Both the position numbers and the translations under genes were made by a program. The notes beneath the pieces are model-generated. The model did no database searches and was not told the DNA's origin. It was given only the letters and a program-made list of their open reading frames with translations. Shown here piece by piece: positions 1-5,467 of a stretch of DNA of 5,929 nt (position 1 is the first letter of the stretch; each line of letters opens with the position of its first letter). The DNA is from Dehalococcoidia bacterium. Lineage in GTDB: Bacteria > Chloroflexota > Dehalococcoidia > E44-bin15. The stretch lies in contig JAUXBC010000051.1 in the NCBI GenBank assembly GCA_030619615.1, positions 1 through 5,929 on the forward strand, given 5' to 3'.

Positions 1-689
1 CCTCGCCCCTTAATGCTGAAGACGTCCTCGACGGGCATCAAGAAGGGCTTGTCCTTAGCGCGCTCCGGGGTTGGGATGTAATTGTCGATAGCATCAAGGA
101 GCTGCCATACGCCAGCGCACCACTGGCAATCCGTCTTTCCGCAGCCGCACTCCAAGGCCTTGAGAGCGCTCACCCGCACGATGGGGGTCTCCTCCCCGGG
201 GAATCCATACTTGGTGAGCAGCTCCCTCATCTCTATGTCCACCAGCTCCAGTAGCTCCTCGTCCTCCATGGCATCCACCTTATTAAGGCAAACCAGGACA
301 GAGGGCACCTCTACCTGGCGCGCCAGCAGGAGGTGCTCCCTTGTCTGAGGCATGGGGCCATCGGGGGCGCTCACCACCAGTATGGCACCATCCATCTGCG
401 CCGCCCCGGTGATCATATTCTTGATATAGTCGGCATGACCGGGGCAATCGATGTGGGCATAGTGGCGCTTCTCCGTCTCATACTCGATATGGGCGATGGC
501 GATAGTGAGTCCCCGCGCCTTCTCCTCAGGGGCGTTATCGATGGAGTCGAAGTGTCGAAACTGGGTGGGGCCCACTTTGGAAAGCACCAAAGTCATCGCC
601 GATGTCAGTGTGGTCTTGCCGTGGTCCACGTGCCCGATGGTGCCCACATTGCAATGGGGCTTCTTTCTTTCAAACATCTTCTTTGCCAT
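1..689 (-). CDS. tuf: Elongation factor Tu, N-terminal 229 residues (3' end beyond window)
   Basis: EF-Tu is the cytoplasmic GTPase that carries aminoacyl-tRNA to the ribosome. The visible part is the whole G domain and the start of domain 2. Motifs seen are the P-loop GHVDHGKT (residues 19-26), switch I ARGLTI (58-63, keeping the conserved Thr), DCPGH (81-85), NKVD (136-139) and SAL (174-176). Domain 2 begins near KPFLMPVEDVFSIKGR, where the window ends after residue 229 of an expected 400 or so. The ATG is preceded by AGGAGG at 694-699 with a 4-nt spacer, which fixes the start. A cysteine-rich insert (CGCGKTDCQWC, residues 181-191) follows the SAL motif; this resembles Chloroflexota EF-Tu as I recall it and could bind metal. 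The gene lies 16 bp downstream of tRNA-Thr(GGT) and is probably co-transcribed with the tRNA cluster. The family assignment is certain; the lineage reading is inference. Confidence 0.98.
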   Translation of the reverse strand, partial: MAKKMFERKKPHCNVGTIGHVDHGKTTLTSAMTLVLSKVGPTQFRHFDSIDNAPEEKARGLTIAIAHIEYETEKRHYAHIDCPGHADYIKNMITGAAQMDGAILVVSAPDGPMPQTREHLLLARQVEVPSVLVCLNKVDAMEDEELLELVDIEMRELLTKYGFPGEETPIVRVSALKALECGCGKTDCQWCAGVWQLLDAIDNYIPTPERAKDKPFLMPVEDVFSIKGR

Positions 690-693
690 TTTC

Positions 694-699
694 CCTCCT
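694..699 (-). promoter_or_regulatory. Shine-Dalgarno of tuf
   Basis: The minus strand reads AGGAGG, a full match to the anti-SD complement, 4 nt before the ATG at 689. It lies in the 16-bp gap between the 3' end of tRNA-Thr(GGT) and tuf, so the tuf leader must be released by tRNA 3' processing if the two are co-transcribed. Confidence 0.85.
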
Positions 700-705
700 C
701 TATTG

Positions 706-777
706 AGCCCACAACCAGATTCGAACTGGTGACCCCGTTCTTACCAAGAACGTGCTCTACCACTGAGCTATGTGGGC
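706..777 (-). tRNA. tRNA-Thr (anticodon GGT)
   Basis: A 72-nt cloverleaf reads on the minus strand. The acceptor stem is GCCCACA/TGTGGGC, the D-arm GCTC-AGTGGTA-GAGC, the anticodon arm CGTTC-TTGGTAA-GAACG with GGT at positions 34-36, and the T-arm ACCAG-TTCGAAT-CTGGT, with discriminator base U73. All stems pair perfectly. The 3' CCA is not encoded (the bases after U73 are CAA), so it must be added by a nucleotidyltransferase. It sits 20 bp after tRNA-Tyr and 16 bp before tuf. Confidence 0.97.
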
Positions 778-797
778 ATTTTTCGTACTGATTCCGG

Positions 798-882
798 TGG
801 CGGGGGTAGGATTCGAACCTACGTAGCCCGTTCAGGCGGCAGATTTACAGTCTGCTGGTATTAGCCACTCACCCACCCCGCC
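798..882 (-). tRNA. tRNA-Tyr (anticodon GTA)
   Basis: An 85-nt class II tRNA reads on the minus strand. The acceptor stem is GGCGGGG/CCCCGCC, the anticodon arm GCAGA-CTGTAAA-TCTGC with GTA at 34-36, the T-arm GTAGG-TTCGAAT-CCTAC, and the discriminator is A73. The long variable arm between the anticodon and T stems is typical of bacterial tRNA-Tyr. CCA is not encoded; the bases after A73 are CCG. It is the middle member of the Thr-Tyr-Thr-tuf cluster. Confidence 0.97.
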
Positions 883-885
883 TTT

Positions 886-920
886 TTTCATCGCCCATGT
901 GGGCGAAGCGTTTCATCGCT
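886..920. repeat. Abutting hairpins with a 9-bp direct repeat in the tRNA spacer
   Basis: The 68-bp spacer between tRNA-Thr(TGT) and tRNA-Tyr contains two abutting inverted repeats. One is TCGCCC-ATGT-GGGCGA at 891-906 (6-bp stem), and the other is AGCG-TTTCAT-CGCT at 907-920 (4-bp stem). TTTCATCGC occurs as a direct repeat at 886-894 and 911-919, so alternative pairings are possible. On the transcribed (minus) strand no T-run follows the hairpins (an A-run follows instead), so this is not an intrinsic terminator. A role in pre-tRNA processing is only a guess. Confidence 0.55.
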
Positions 921-950
921 ATCACAGCCCTTCTCGCATCCGCCTCACGC

Positions 951-1022
951 AGCCCGAGAGCGGATTCGAACCGCTACCCTACCGATTACAAGTCGGTTGC
1001 GCTACCATTGCGCCACTCGGGC
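951..1022 (-). tRNA. tRNA-Thr (anticodon TGT)
   Basis: A 72-nt cloverleaf reads on the minus strand. The acceptor stem is GCCCGAG/CTCGGGC, the D-arm GCGC-AATGGTA-GCGC, the anticodon arm ACCGA-CTTGTAA-TCGGT with TGT at 34-36, and the T-arm AGCGG-TTCGAAT-CCGCT, with discriminator U73. CCA is not encoded. It is the first gene of the minus-strand tRNA-tuf block and lies just downstream of the candidate promoters at 1058-1127. Confidence 0.97.
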
Positions 1023-1057
1023 TTTTTCGGACTGGGTTCCTTTTTCAGATAGTCGCT

Positions 1058-1086
1058 ATTATCTTAAAAAAGTAGCTACTTTCTAA
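1058..1086 (-). promoter_or_regulatory. Candidate proximal promoter of the tRNA-tuf block
   Basis: The minus strand carries GATAAT (5/6 match to the -10 consensus) at 1063-1058. The hexamer TTAGAA, a weak -35 with 3/6 matches, lies 17 bp upstream at 1086-1081. Transcription would start near 1051, about 30 nt before tRNA-Thr(TGT). The 14-bp palindrome at 1069-1082 fills most of the -35/-10 spacer. The -10 is good and the -35 is poor, so this is tentative. Confidence 0.4.
1069..1082. repeat. 14-bp perfect palindrome in the divergent control region
   Basis: AAAGTAGCTACTTT is a perfect palindrome. It lies between the tRNA-tuf block and purA, inside the spacer of the proximal minus-strand promoter candidate. 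A related half-site, AAAGTAACT, follows at 1085-1093. It could be an operator or an AT-rich cruciform-prone site, and chance remains possible for a 14-bp element in AT-rich DNA. Confidence 0.5.
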
Positions 1087-1098
1087 AGTAACTAGATA

Positions 1099-1127
1099 AA
1101 GTTATCATCTTTCGTCAAGCTTGTCAA
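1099..1127 (-). promoter_or_regulatory. Candidate distal promoter of the tRNA-tuf block
   Basis: The minus strand carries a perfect -35 hexamer, TTGACA, at 1127-1122. A 17-bp spacer follows, then TAACTT at 1104-1099 (3/6 match to the -10), preceded by TG one base upstream (an extended -10). Transcription would start near 1092 and give a leader of about 70 nt before tRNA-Thr(TGT). The GTCAA motif of the -35 is repeated at 1114-1118 and 1123-1127 on the plus strand. The -35 is strong and the -10 weak, so it is a candidate only. Confidence 0.45.
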
Positions 1128-1142
1128 TATTAATTTCCCCCC

Positions 1143-1171
1143 TTATCAAATAGCGCCCCATCTGGTATACT
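1143..1171 (+). promoter_or_regulatory. Candidate purA promoter
   Basis: The sequence TTATCA (4/6 of the -35 consensus) lies at 1143-1148, followed by a 17-bp spacer and TATACT (5/6 of the -10) at 1166-1171. TGG directly before the -10 makes an extended -10 element. Transcription would begin near 1178 and give a leader of about 49 nt before the purA ATG. The promoter is flanked by an 8-bp inverted repeat, TTTCCCCC at 1134-1141 and GGGGGAAA at 1180-1187. Confidence 0.6.
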
Positions 1172-1215
1172 TTGAAGCTGGGGGAAAAATAGCAGAACTT
1201 ATTAGCTTTTGCAAC

Positions 1216-1221
1216 AGGAGG
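1216..1221 (+). promoter_or_regulatory. Shine-Dalgarno of purA, deciding the start
   Basis: AGGAGG ends 5 nt before the ATG at 1227. An in-frame TTG at 1209 lies upstream of this site and cannot use it, so the ATG is the start. Confidence 0.9.
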
Positions 1222-1226
1222 ATCGG

Positions 1227-2513
1227 ATGCCAGCAATCGCCGTTATTGGCGCTCAATGGGGAGACGAGGGCAAGGGGAAGATCGTTGACCTGCTTGCGGA
1301 GAAGGCGAACATGGTGGTGCGTTTCTCCGGGGGAAACAACGCCGGCCACACCGTACTTAACCCCTGTGGTGAGTTCAGGATGCATCTCGTCCCCTCGGGT
1401 ATATTCCACCCTGAGGTTACCTGCATTGTCGCCAATGGCGTGGTCATCGACCCTGCGGTGCTCCTTGAGGAAATCGATGAGCTCAAAAAGCGCGGCGTGG
1501 AGGTGGATAGGCTCTTTATTAGCGACCGTGCTCATCTGATCATGCCCTATCACACCCTTCTCGATGGCCTGGAGGAGGAATCGCGGGGTGGTGGCGCTTT
1601 AGGGACGACGAGGAAGGGGATAGGTCCCTGCTATATGGATAAGGCAGCTCGGCTGGGAATTCGCACCGCAGATCTCCTGGAGAAGGAGGCCTTTTACGAG
1701 AGGCTTCGCTTTGTCCTGGACCTTAAGAACCGCATCCTGACCAGGGTCTACGAGGTGCAGCCTCTATCTTTGGAGGAAATCTATGATAATTACTGCCACT
1801 ATGGGCAACTCCTTGCCCCCTTCATCAGGGAAACCGATTTGATGGTGGAGCAAGCACTGGAAAAGGGGGAAGTAATCTTGCTAGAAGGGGCGCAGGGGAC
1901 AATGCTGGACATCGACTTTGGCACCTACCCCTATGTTACCTCCACCTCCTCCATGGCAGGGGGCGCTTGCTCCGGGCTGGGGCTGAGCCCGGTGAAAATC
2001 GACAGGGTCATTGGTGTGTGTAAGGCCTATACTACCAGGGTGGGGAGTGGCCCCCTGCCCACGGAGCTCTTGGATGAGACCGGGGAGCTTATCAGGGAGC
2101 GAGCCCACGAGTATGGCACCACCACGGGACGCCCACGCCGCTGTGGCTGGTTCGACGCTGTGGTCGGTCGGTTCAGCACCCGAATCAATGGCTTCTCCGG
2201 GATTGCGCTCACCCGCCTCGATATCCTCGATGCCTTGCCATCGCTCAAGATATGCACCAGCTACAAACTGGACGGGAATACCCTGCAAAATCCCCCCTCA
2301 AACTCTGGCCTTCTATCGAGGTGCGAACCGGTCTACGAGGAGCTTCCCGGTTGGCAAAGCGACATAAGCGCGCTTCGTCGCTTTGAGGATTTGCCTGCGG
2401 CGGCTCGCTCCTATGTGAGCAGGCTGGAGGAGCTTCTCGCCTGCCCCACCGACATCATCTCCGTAGGCCCTCGCCGCGAGCAGACCATCGTGGTGAGGGA
2501 AGTTATCCACTGA
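1227..2513 (+). CDS. purA: Adenylosuccinate synthetase
   Basis: This enzyme joins IMP and aspartate, using GTP, to make adenylosuccinate, the first committed step from IMP to AMP in the cytoplasm. The protein has 428 residues, close to the 432 of the E. coli enzyme. It shows the N-terminal signature QWGDEGKGKIVD with catalytic Asp13, the NNAGHT segment with catalytic His41, GTTRKGIGP, EGAQGTMLDIDFGTYPYVTS, the RVGSGP loop, EYGTTTGRPRRCGW and a C-terminal GPRREQTI. The ATG at 1227 is chosen over an in-frame TTG at 1209 because AGGAGG stands 5 nt before it. The gene is monocistronic in this view: its promoter region is shared divergently with the tRNA-tuf block, and its 3' end overlaps the convergent MBL-fold gene by 11 bp. 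No purine riboswitch is visible in the short leader. The identification is secure. Confidence 0.98.
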   Translation: MPAIAVIGAQWGDEGKGKIVDLLAEKANMVVRFSGGNNAGHTVLNPCGEFRMHLVPSGIFHPEVTCIVANGVVIDPAVLLEEIDELKKRGVEVDRLFISDRAHLIMPYHTLLDGLEEESRGGGALGTTRKGIGPCYMDKAARLGIRTADLLEKEAFYERLRFVLDLKNRILTRVYEVQPLSLEEIYDNYCHYGQLLAPFIRETDLMVEQALEKGEVILLEGAQGTMLDIDFGTYPYVTSTSSMAGGACSGLGLSPVKIDRVIGVCKAYTTRVGSGPLPTELLDETGELIRERAHEYGTTTGRPRRCGWFDAVVGRFSTRINGFSGIALTRLDILDALPSLKICTSYKLDGNTLQNPPSNSGLLSRCEPVYEELPGWQSDISALRRFEDLPAAARSYVSRLEELLACPTDIISVGPRREQTIVVREVIH

Positions 2514-3444
2514 GCCTCCAGGTCCCCTTCTCAGCCTCATGCCATCCCTTCTCCCGCAAGAAGACGCGGGTGAACCTGTGGAGGTAGCTAGGAGAATAGG
2601 GGAAGTTGATCCTCAGCGCTTCTTTTATCGCAGGGTGGTCGCTCTCCCTCAGCCTCTCCAGGCAGTGGTCCACGCTCAGCATGTCTTTGCCAGCAACCAC
2701 CTCCTCCAGCCGAGAGAGGAGCACCCTCTCCTTTTCCTCGTAGTCCGATATATAATCGATGATCTCTTGCTTGCCCTCTATGGGAAGGAAATGACCTCCC
2801 CCCAGGTAATCGATCCCCTCCACCGTCACCAAGCCTTTGAGCTTGGCTATGCTTTGGAGCAATGAATCGATGCTGCCCTCCATCTGATTGGGATTCACAT
2901 ACCACAACAGGTCGCCAGGGAAGACCGCTTTTTCGCCCTTTAGGTATATGGATAAGGAGTCCGGCGAGTGTCCCGGTGTGGGCAACAAATATGCTCCCCC
3001 CACCCTCCAACCTGAAAAAGGTATGCCACCAATATCGAATTCCTCCCTATCAGCCTCCCCGAGCCATTCCGCTCTCCCAGGCCCCATGTCTACAGCGACA
3101 GAGGCACCGGAGCTTTCCATGAAACGCTGCATATCCCCCTTTGCCACCTCAGGGATGCAATAGTGAACTTCGGGGAATCTAAGGTCCAGTTCCTCCAGGA
3201 TCATGCCATTGCCATTGTGATCGAGGTGCCAGTGGGTGTTGAGCACATAGACCCTTTGCGCATCCCGAAACTTTGTGATCGCTTTCAAGAGCTCGGTGCG
3301 ATGAAGGGAGCCAATCCCGGAATCTATGATGTATAGGGTGTGCCCCTCCATCACCAAGTAGGAATTTGAGCACCAGCTATTTTCCGTCTCCCACCAGTTT
3401 ACATTTGGAATTTGGATCCCGGGAATAAATTCTATCTTCGCCAT
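2503..3444 (-). CDS. Metallo-beta-lactamase-fold hydrolase, substrate unknown
   Basis: The 313-residue protein has the full set of MBL-fold binuclear metal ligands: HWHLDH at residues 71-76 (His71, His73, Asp75, His76), His159 in TPGHSPDS, Asp178 in FPGDLLW and His218 in GGGHF. No signal peptide or membrane segment is seen, so it is likely cytoplasmic. Residues from about 230 to the end form a charged, probably helical tail, as in LACTB2- or glyoxalase II-like members, but the substrate cannot be told from sequence. The ATG at 3444 is the only start upstream of the fold, because an in-frame TAG lies five codons before it. The Shine-Dalgarno is weak (TAGAGA region at best). It follows dapA by 88 bp without a clear promoter or terminator, so read-through from the dap operon is plausible. 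Its stop lies inside the 3' end of the convergent purA. Confidence 0.9.
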   Translation of the reverse strand: MAKIEFIPGIQIPNVNWWETENSWCSNSYLVMEGHTLYIIDSGIGSLHRTELLKAITKFRDAQRVYVLNTHWHLDHNGNGMILEELDLRFPEVHYCIPEVAKGDMQRFMESSGASVAVDMGPGRAEWLGEADREEFDIGGIPFSGWRVGGAYLLPTPGHSPDSLSIYLKGEKAVFPGDLLWYVNPNQMEGSIDSLLQSIAKLKGLVTVEGIDYLGGGHFLPIEGKQEIIDYISDYEEKERVLLSRLEEVVAGKDMLSVDHCLERLRESDHPAIKEALRINFPYSPSYLHRFTRVFLREKGWHEAEKGTWRLSG

Positions 3445-3532
3445 TTCTATATGTCTCTAAGCCCTGCAAAAATCACAGCCATGAGACAGACACAATGGGA
3501 TTGCCGAGATACAGCATCAAGTTCGAAAAGAA

Positions 3533-4432
3533 TTAGGGCTTTGCCGCTAAAGGTAGATCGATGCCATAGTTCTTAAGCGTCGCCTCTATCAGCGCCGCCG
3601 ACTTCACATCGAGCTCGGTGAGGGGCAGGCGAGGCTTGCCCACCCGAAAGCCCACATGGTTCACGGCATATTTGACGGGGATGGGGTTGGAGACAATGAA
3701 GAGGGCGTTAATTAGAGGGAGCAAGCTGCGGTGGATCTCGGCAGCCTCGCTTGCCTTGCCGGCGAGGAACTTCTCCATCATCCCCCTGATCTGGGCACCG
3801 ACAAGATGGGAGGCAACGCTGATCACCCCATAGCCCCCTAAAGCTAAAATGGGCAGGGTATCGCTGTCATTGCCGCTATAGAGGAGGAAGTCTTTGCCCG
3901 CGCCATCGATGATCTTGGCGATCTGATCCAGATTCCCGCTGGCCTCCTTTATGCCCACGATGTTATCGATCTCGCTCAGCCTGATCACGGTCTCGGCGGC
4001 GAGATTGGTCACCGTTCTACTGGGCACATTATAGAGGATACAGGGCAGGCTTGTGCCCTGGGCGATGGTCTTGAAGTGCTCAAAGAGCCCCTCCTGGGGC
4101 GGCTTGTTATAATAGGGAACGACGAGCAGGATGGCGTCGACACCTATCCCCTCCGCCTCCTTGGTCAGATCCAAGCTCTCAGCGGTGCTATAGCTGCCGG
4201 TGCCAGCCATCACCGCTCCTCGGTTGCCCACCGCCGCCTTCACCTCAGCGAAGAGACGCAGTTTCTCCTCCTTAGTGAGCGTAGGGGACTCCCCAGTGGT
4301 TCCTGAAACCACCAATCCATCGCTACCTGAGTCGAGAAGAGCCAGGGAGAGCCTCTTTGCCTGCTCATAATCCACCCCGCCTTCCTCATCGAAGGGGGTT
4401 ACCATGGCGGTGAATAGTCGACCTAGCTCCAT
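3533..4432 (-). CDS. dapA: 4-hydroxy-tetrahydrodipicolinate synthase
   Basis: DapA condenses pyruvate with aspartate semialdehyde, the branch-point step to diaminopimelate and lysine, through a Schiff base. The 299-residue TIM-barrel protein shows GTTGES (residues 44-49, with Thr45 and Thr46), Tyr108 in PYYNKP, Tyr134 and Arg139 in YNVPSRT, and the Schiff-base Lys162 in GIKEASG. All catalytic residues are therefore present. At the allosteric lysine site known from the E. coli enzyme, His53, His56 and Asn80 align with Lys54, Lys57 and Tyr81. That pattern suggests weak or no lysine inhibition (inference). The ATG at 4432 is preceded by AGGAGG with a 6-nt spacer, and this SD overlaps the asd stop codon, so the two genes are probably translationally coupled. 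The gene is third in the dapB-asd-dapA operon. Confidence 0.97.
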   Translation of the reverse strand: MELGRLFTAMVTPFDEEGGVDYEQAKRLSLALLDSGSDGLVVSGTTGESPTLTKEEKLRLFAEVKAAVGNRGAVMAGTGSYSTAESLDLTKEAEGIGVDAILLVVPYYNKPPQEGLFEHFKTIAQGTSLPCILYNVPSRTVTNLAAETVIRLSEIDNIVGIKEASGNLDQIAKIIDGAGKDFLLYSGNDSDTLPILALGGYGVISVASHLVGAQIRGMMEKFLAGKASEAAEIHRSLLPLINALFIVSNPIPVKYAVNHVGFRVGKPRLPLTELDVKSAALIEATLKNYGIDLPLAAKP

Positions 4433-4438
4433 CTGGTG

Positions 4439-4444
4439 CCTCCT
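4439..4444 (-). promoter_or_regulatory. dapA Shine-Dalgarno overlapping the asd stop
   Basis: AGGAGG on the minus strand shares bases with the asd TAG at 4443-4445 and lies 6 nt before the dapA ATG. Ribosomes ending on asd would uncover or directly reuse this site, which suggests coupling. Confidence 0.85.
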
Positions 4445-5456
4445 ATATCCAGCCTCTCCCGATCATGGTCTCAGCGATCTGAATGGCATTGAGGGCTGCT
4501 CCCTTTCTCAGGTTATCGGCAACCACCCACATCGCTAGTCCACAGCTATGTGATGCGTCACGGCGGATGCGCCCCACGAAGACATCGTCTGAACCGGCCA
4601 CCGACCAGGCTTGAGGATAGAGGCTTATATTGGGTTCATCGAGCACCTTGACCCCGGGTGCCTCGGCAAGGATGCGCCGTGCCGTCTCTGGTGACATCGG
4701 CTCGCTAAACTCGATATGGATCGCCTCGCTGTGACCGATAAAAACGGGGACCCGCACACAGGTGGCGGAGATGGCCATCTCCTCGGCGTGCATGATCTTC
4801 CTCGTCTCCTCAACCATCTTCCACTCCTCCTTCGTATAGCCATTATCCAGGAAGAGGTCGATCTCGGGGAGCAGATTGAAGGCGATCTGGTGGGGGTAGA
4901 CATGAGGGACCACGCTGCGCCCCTCCAGCACCAGCCTCGCCTGCTCGCTCAATTCCTCCATGGCAGCAGCGCCGGTGCCTGATACCGCCTGGTAGGTGTC
5001 CACGATGACCCGCTTGATGGGGTTGACCCGGTGCAGGGGATAGAGGGCAACCACCATCTGAATGGTGGAGCAGTTTGGATTGGCAATGATCCCTTTGTGC
5101 TCCTTTATGTCCTCAGCATTGACCTCAGGCACCACCAGCGGGACCTCTGAGTCCATCCTGAAGGCGGCGCTATTGTCGATGACCACCACCCCGGCGCGCG
5201 CCGCTATGGGGGAGAAGTGATTGCTGATCTCAGTGCCTGCGGAAAAAAGGGCGATGTCCACATGATCGAAGGACTGAGAGGTGGTCTCCTTGACCTCCAC
5301 CTCCTCATGATTTACAAAGAGCTTCCTACCCGCAGAGCGATCCGAGGCAAGAAGGCGGATCGAGCTCATGGGAAAATTCCGCTGCTCCAGAACCTTGATA
5401 AACTCCTGCCCCACCAGTCCCGTGGCGCCAACAACGGCAACATGGAGCCCTTTCAT
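4443..5456 (-). CDS. asd: Aspartate-semialdehyde dehydrogenase
   Basis: Asd reduces aspartyl phosphate to aspartate semialdehyde with NADPH, feeding DapA and the threonine/methionine branch. The 337-residue protein has the N-terminal Rossmann motif GATGLVGQE (residues 10-18) and the SAGTEIS segment. It also has the catalytic Cys129 in NPNCSTIQM, Gln156 in the DTYQAVSGTG stretch, Arg235 in RVPVF and the catalytic base His242 in IGHSE. Its length fits the bacterial family. In-frame GTG codons at 5462 and 5459 lie in or against the Shine-Dalgarno AGGAGG (5462-5467), so the ATG at 5456, 5 nt after it, is the likely start. The gene sits 9 bp after dapB and 10 bp before dapA, consistent with a co-translated diaminopimelate operon. 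Confidence 0.97.
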   Translation of the reverse strand: MKGLHVAVVGATGLVGQEFIKVLEQRNFPMSSIRLLASDRSAGRKLFVNHEEVEVKETTSQSFDHVDIALFSAGTEISNHFSPIAARAGVVVIDNSAAFRMDSEVPLVVPEVNAEDIKEHKGIIANPNCSTIQMVVALYPLHRVNPIKRVIVDTYQAVSGTGAAAMEELSEQARLVLEGRSVVPHVYPHQIAFNLLPEIDLFLDNGYTKEEWKMVEETRKIMHAEEMAISATCVRVPVFIGHSEAIHIEFSEPMSPETARRILAEAPGVKVLDEPNISLYPQAWSVAGSDDVFVGRIRRDASHSCGLAMWVVADNLRKGAALNAIQIAETMIGRGWI

Positions 5457-5461
5457 CACCA

Positions 5462-5467
5462 CCTCCT
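5462..5467 (-). promoter_or_regulatory. asd Shine-Dalgarno overlapping the dapB stop
   Basis: AGGAGG on the minus strand overlaps the dapB TAG (5466-5468) and lies 5 nt before the ATG at 5456. This argues against the upstream in-frame GTG codons at 5462 and 5459 as starts and suggests dapB-asd translational coupling. Confidence 0.85.

Noticed and set aside
333..791. Plus-strand open frame of 152 codons across tuf and tRNA-Thr
   Set aside because: It is antisense to the well-supported tuf gene and runs through a complete tRNA gene; its translation resembles no family I know.
1209..1226. Extended purA start at the TTG codon
   Set aside because: The Shine-Dalgarno lies downstream of the TTG and fits the ATG at 1227, whose product begins right at the conserved N-terminus.
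1172..1226. Purine riboswitch or leader attenuator before purA
   Set aside because: The predicted leader is about 49 nt, with only a weak 5-bp inverted repeat (AAGCT/AGCTT) and no aptamer-like three-way junction.
1146..1553. Minus-strand 135-codon frame over the purA 5' end
   Set aside because: It is the antisense shadow of conserved purA sequence and would run through the purA promoter; no family resemblance or good start signal.
1881..2288. Minus-strand 135-codon frame inside purA
   Set aside because: Antisense shadow of conserved purA codons; low-complexity composition and no ribosome-binding site recognised.
2550..2580. Hairpin CCCGC-loop-GCGGG as a purA terminator
   Set aside because: The stem is 5 bp with an 8-nt loop, lies inside the MBL coding sequence and has no T-run after it.
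3445..3532. Separate promoter for the MBL-fold gene
   Set aside because: The best pair on the minus strand (TTGATG with CATTGT) matches the -10 consensus at only 3/6; too weak to annotate.
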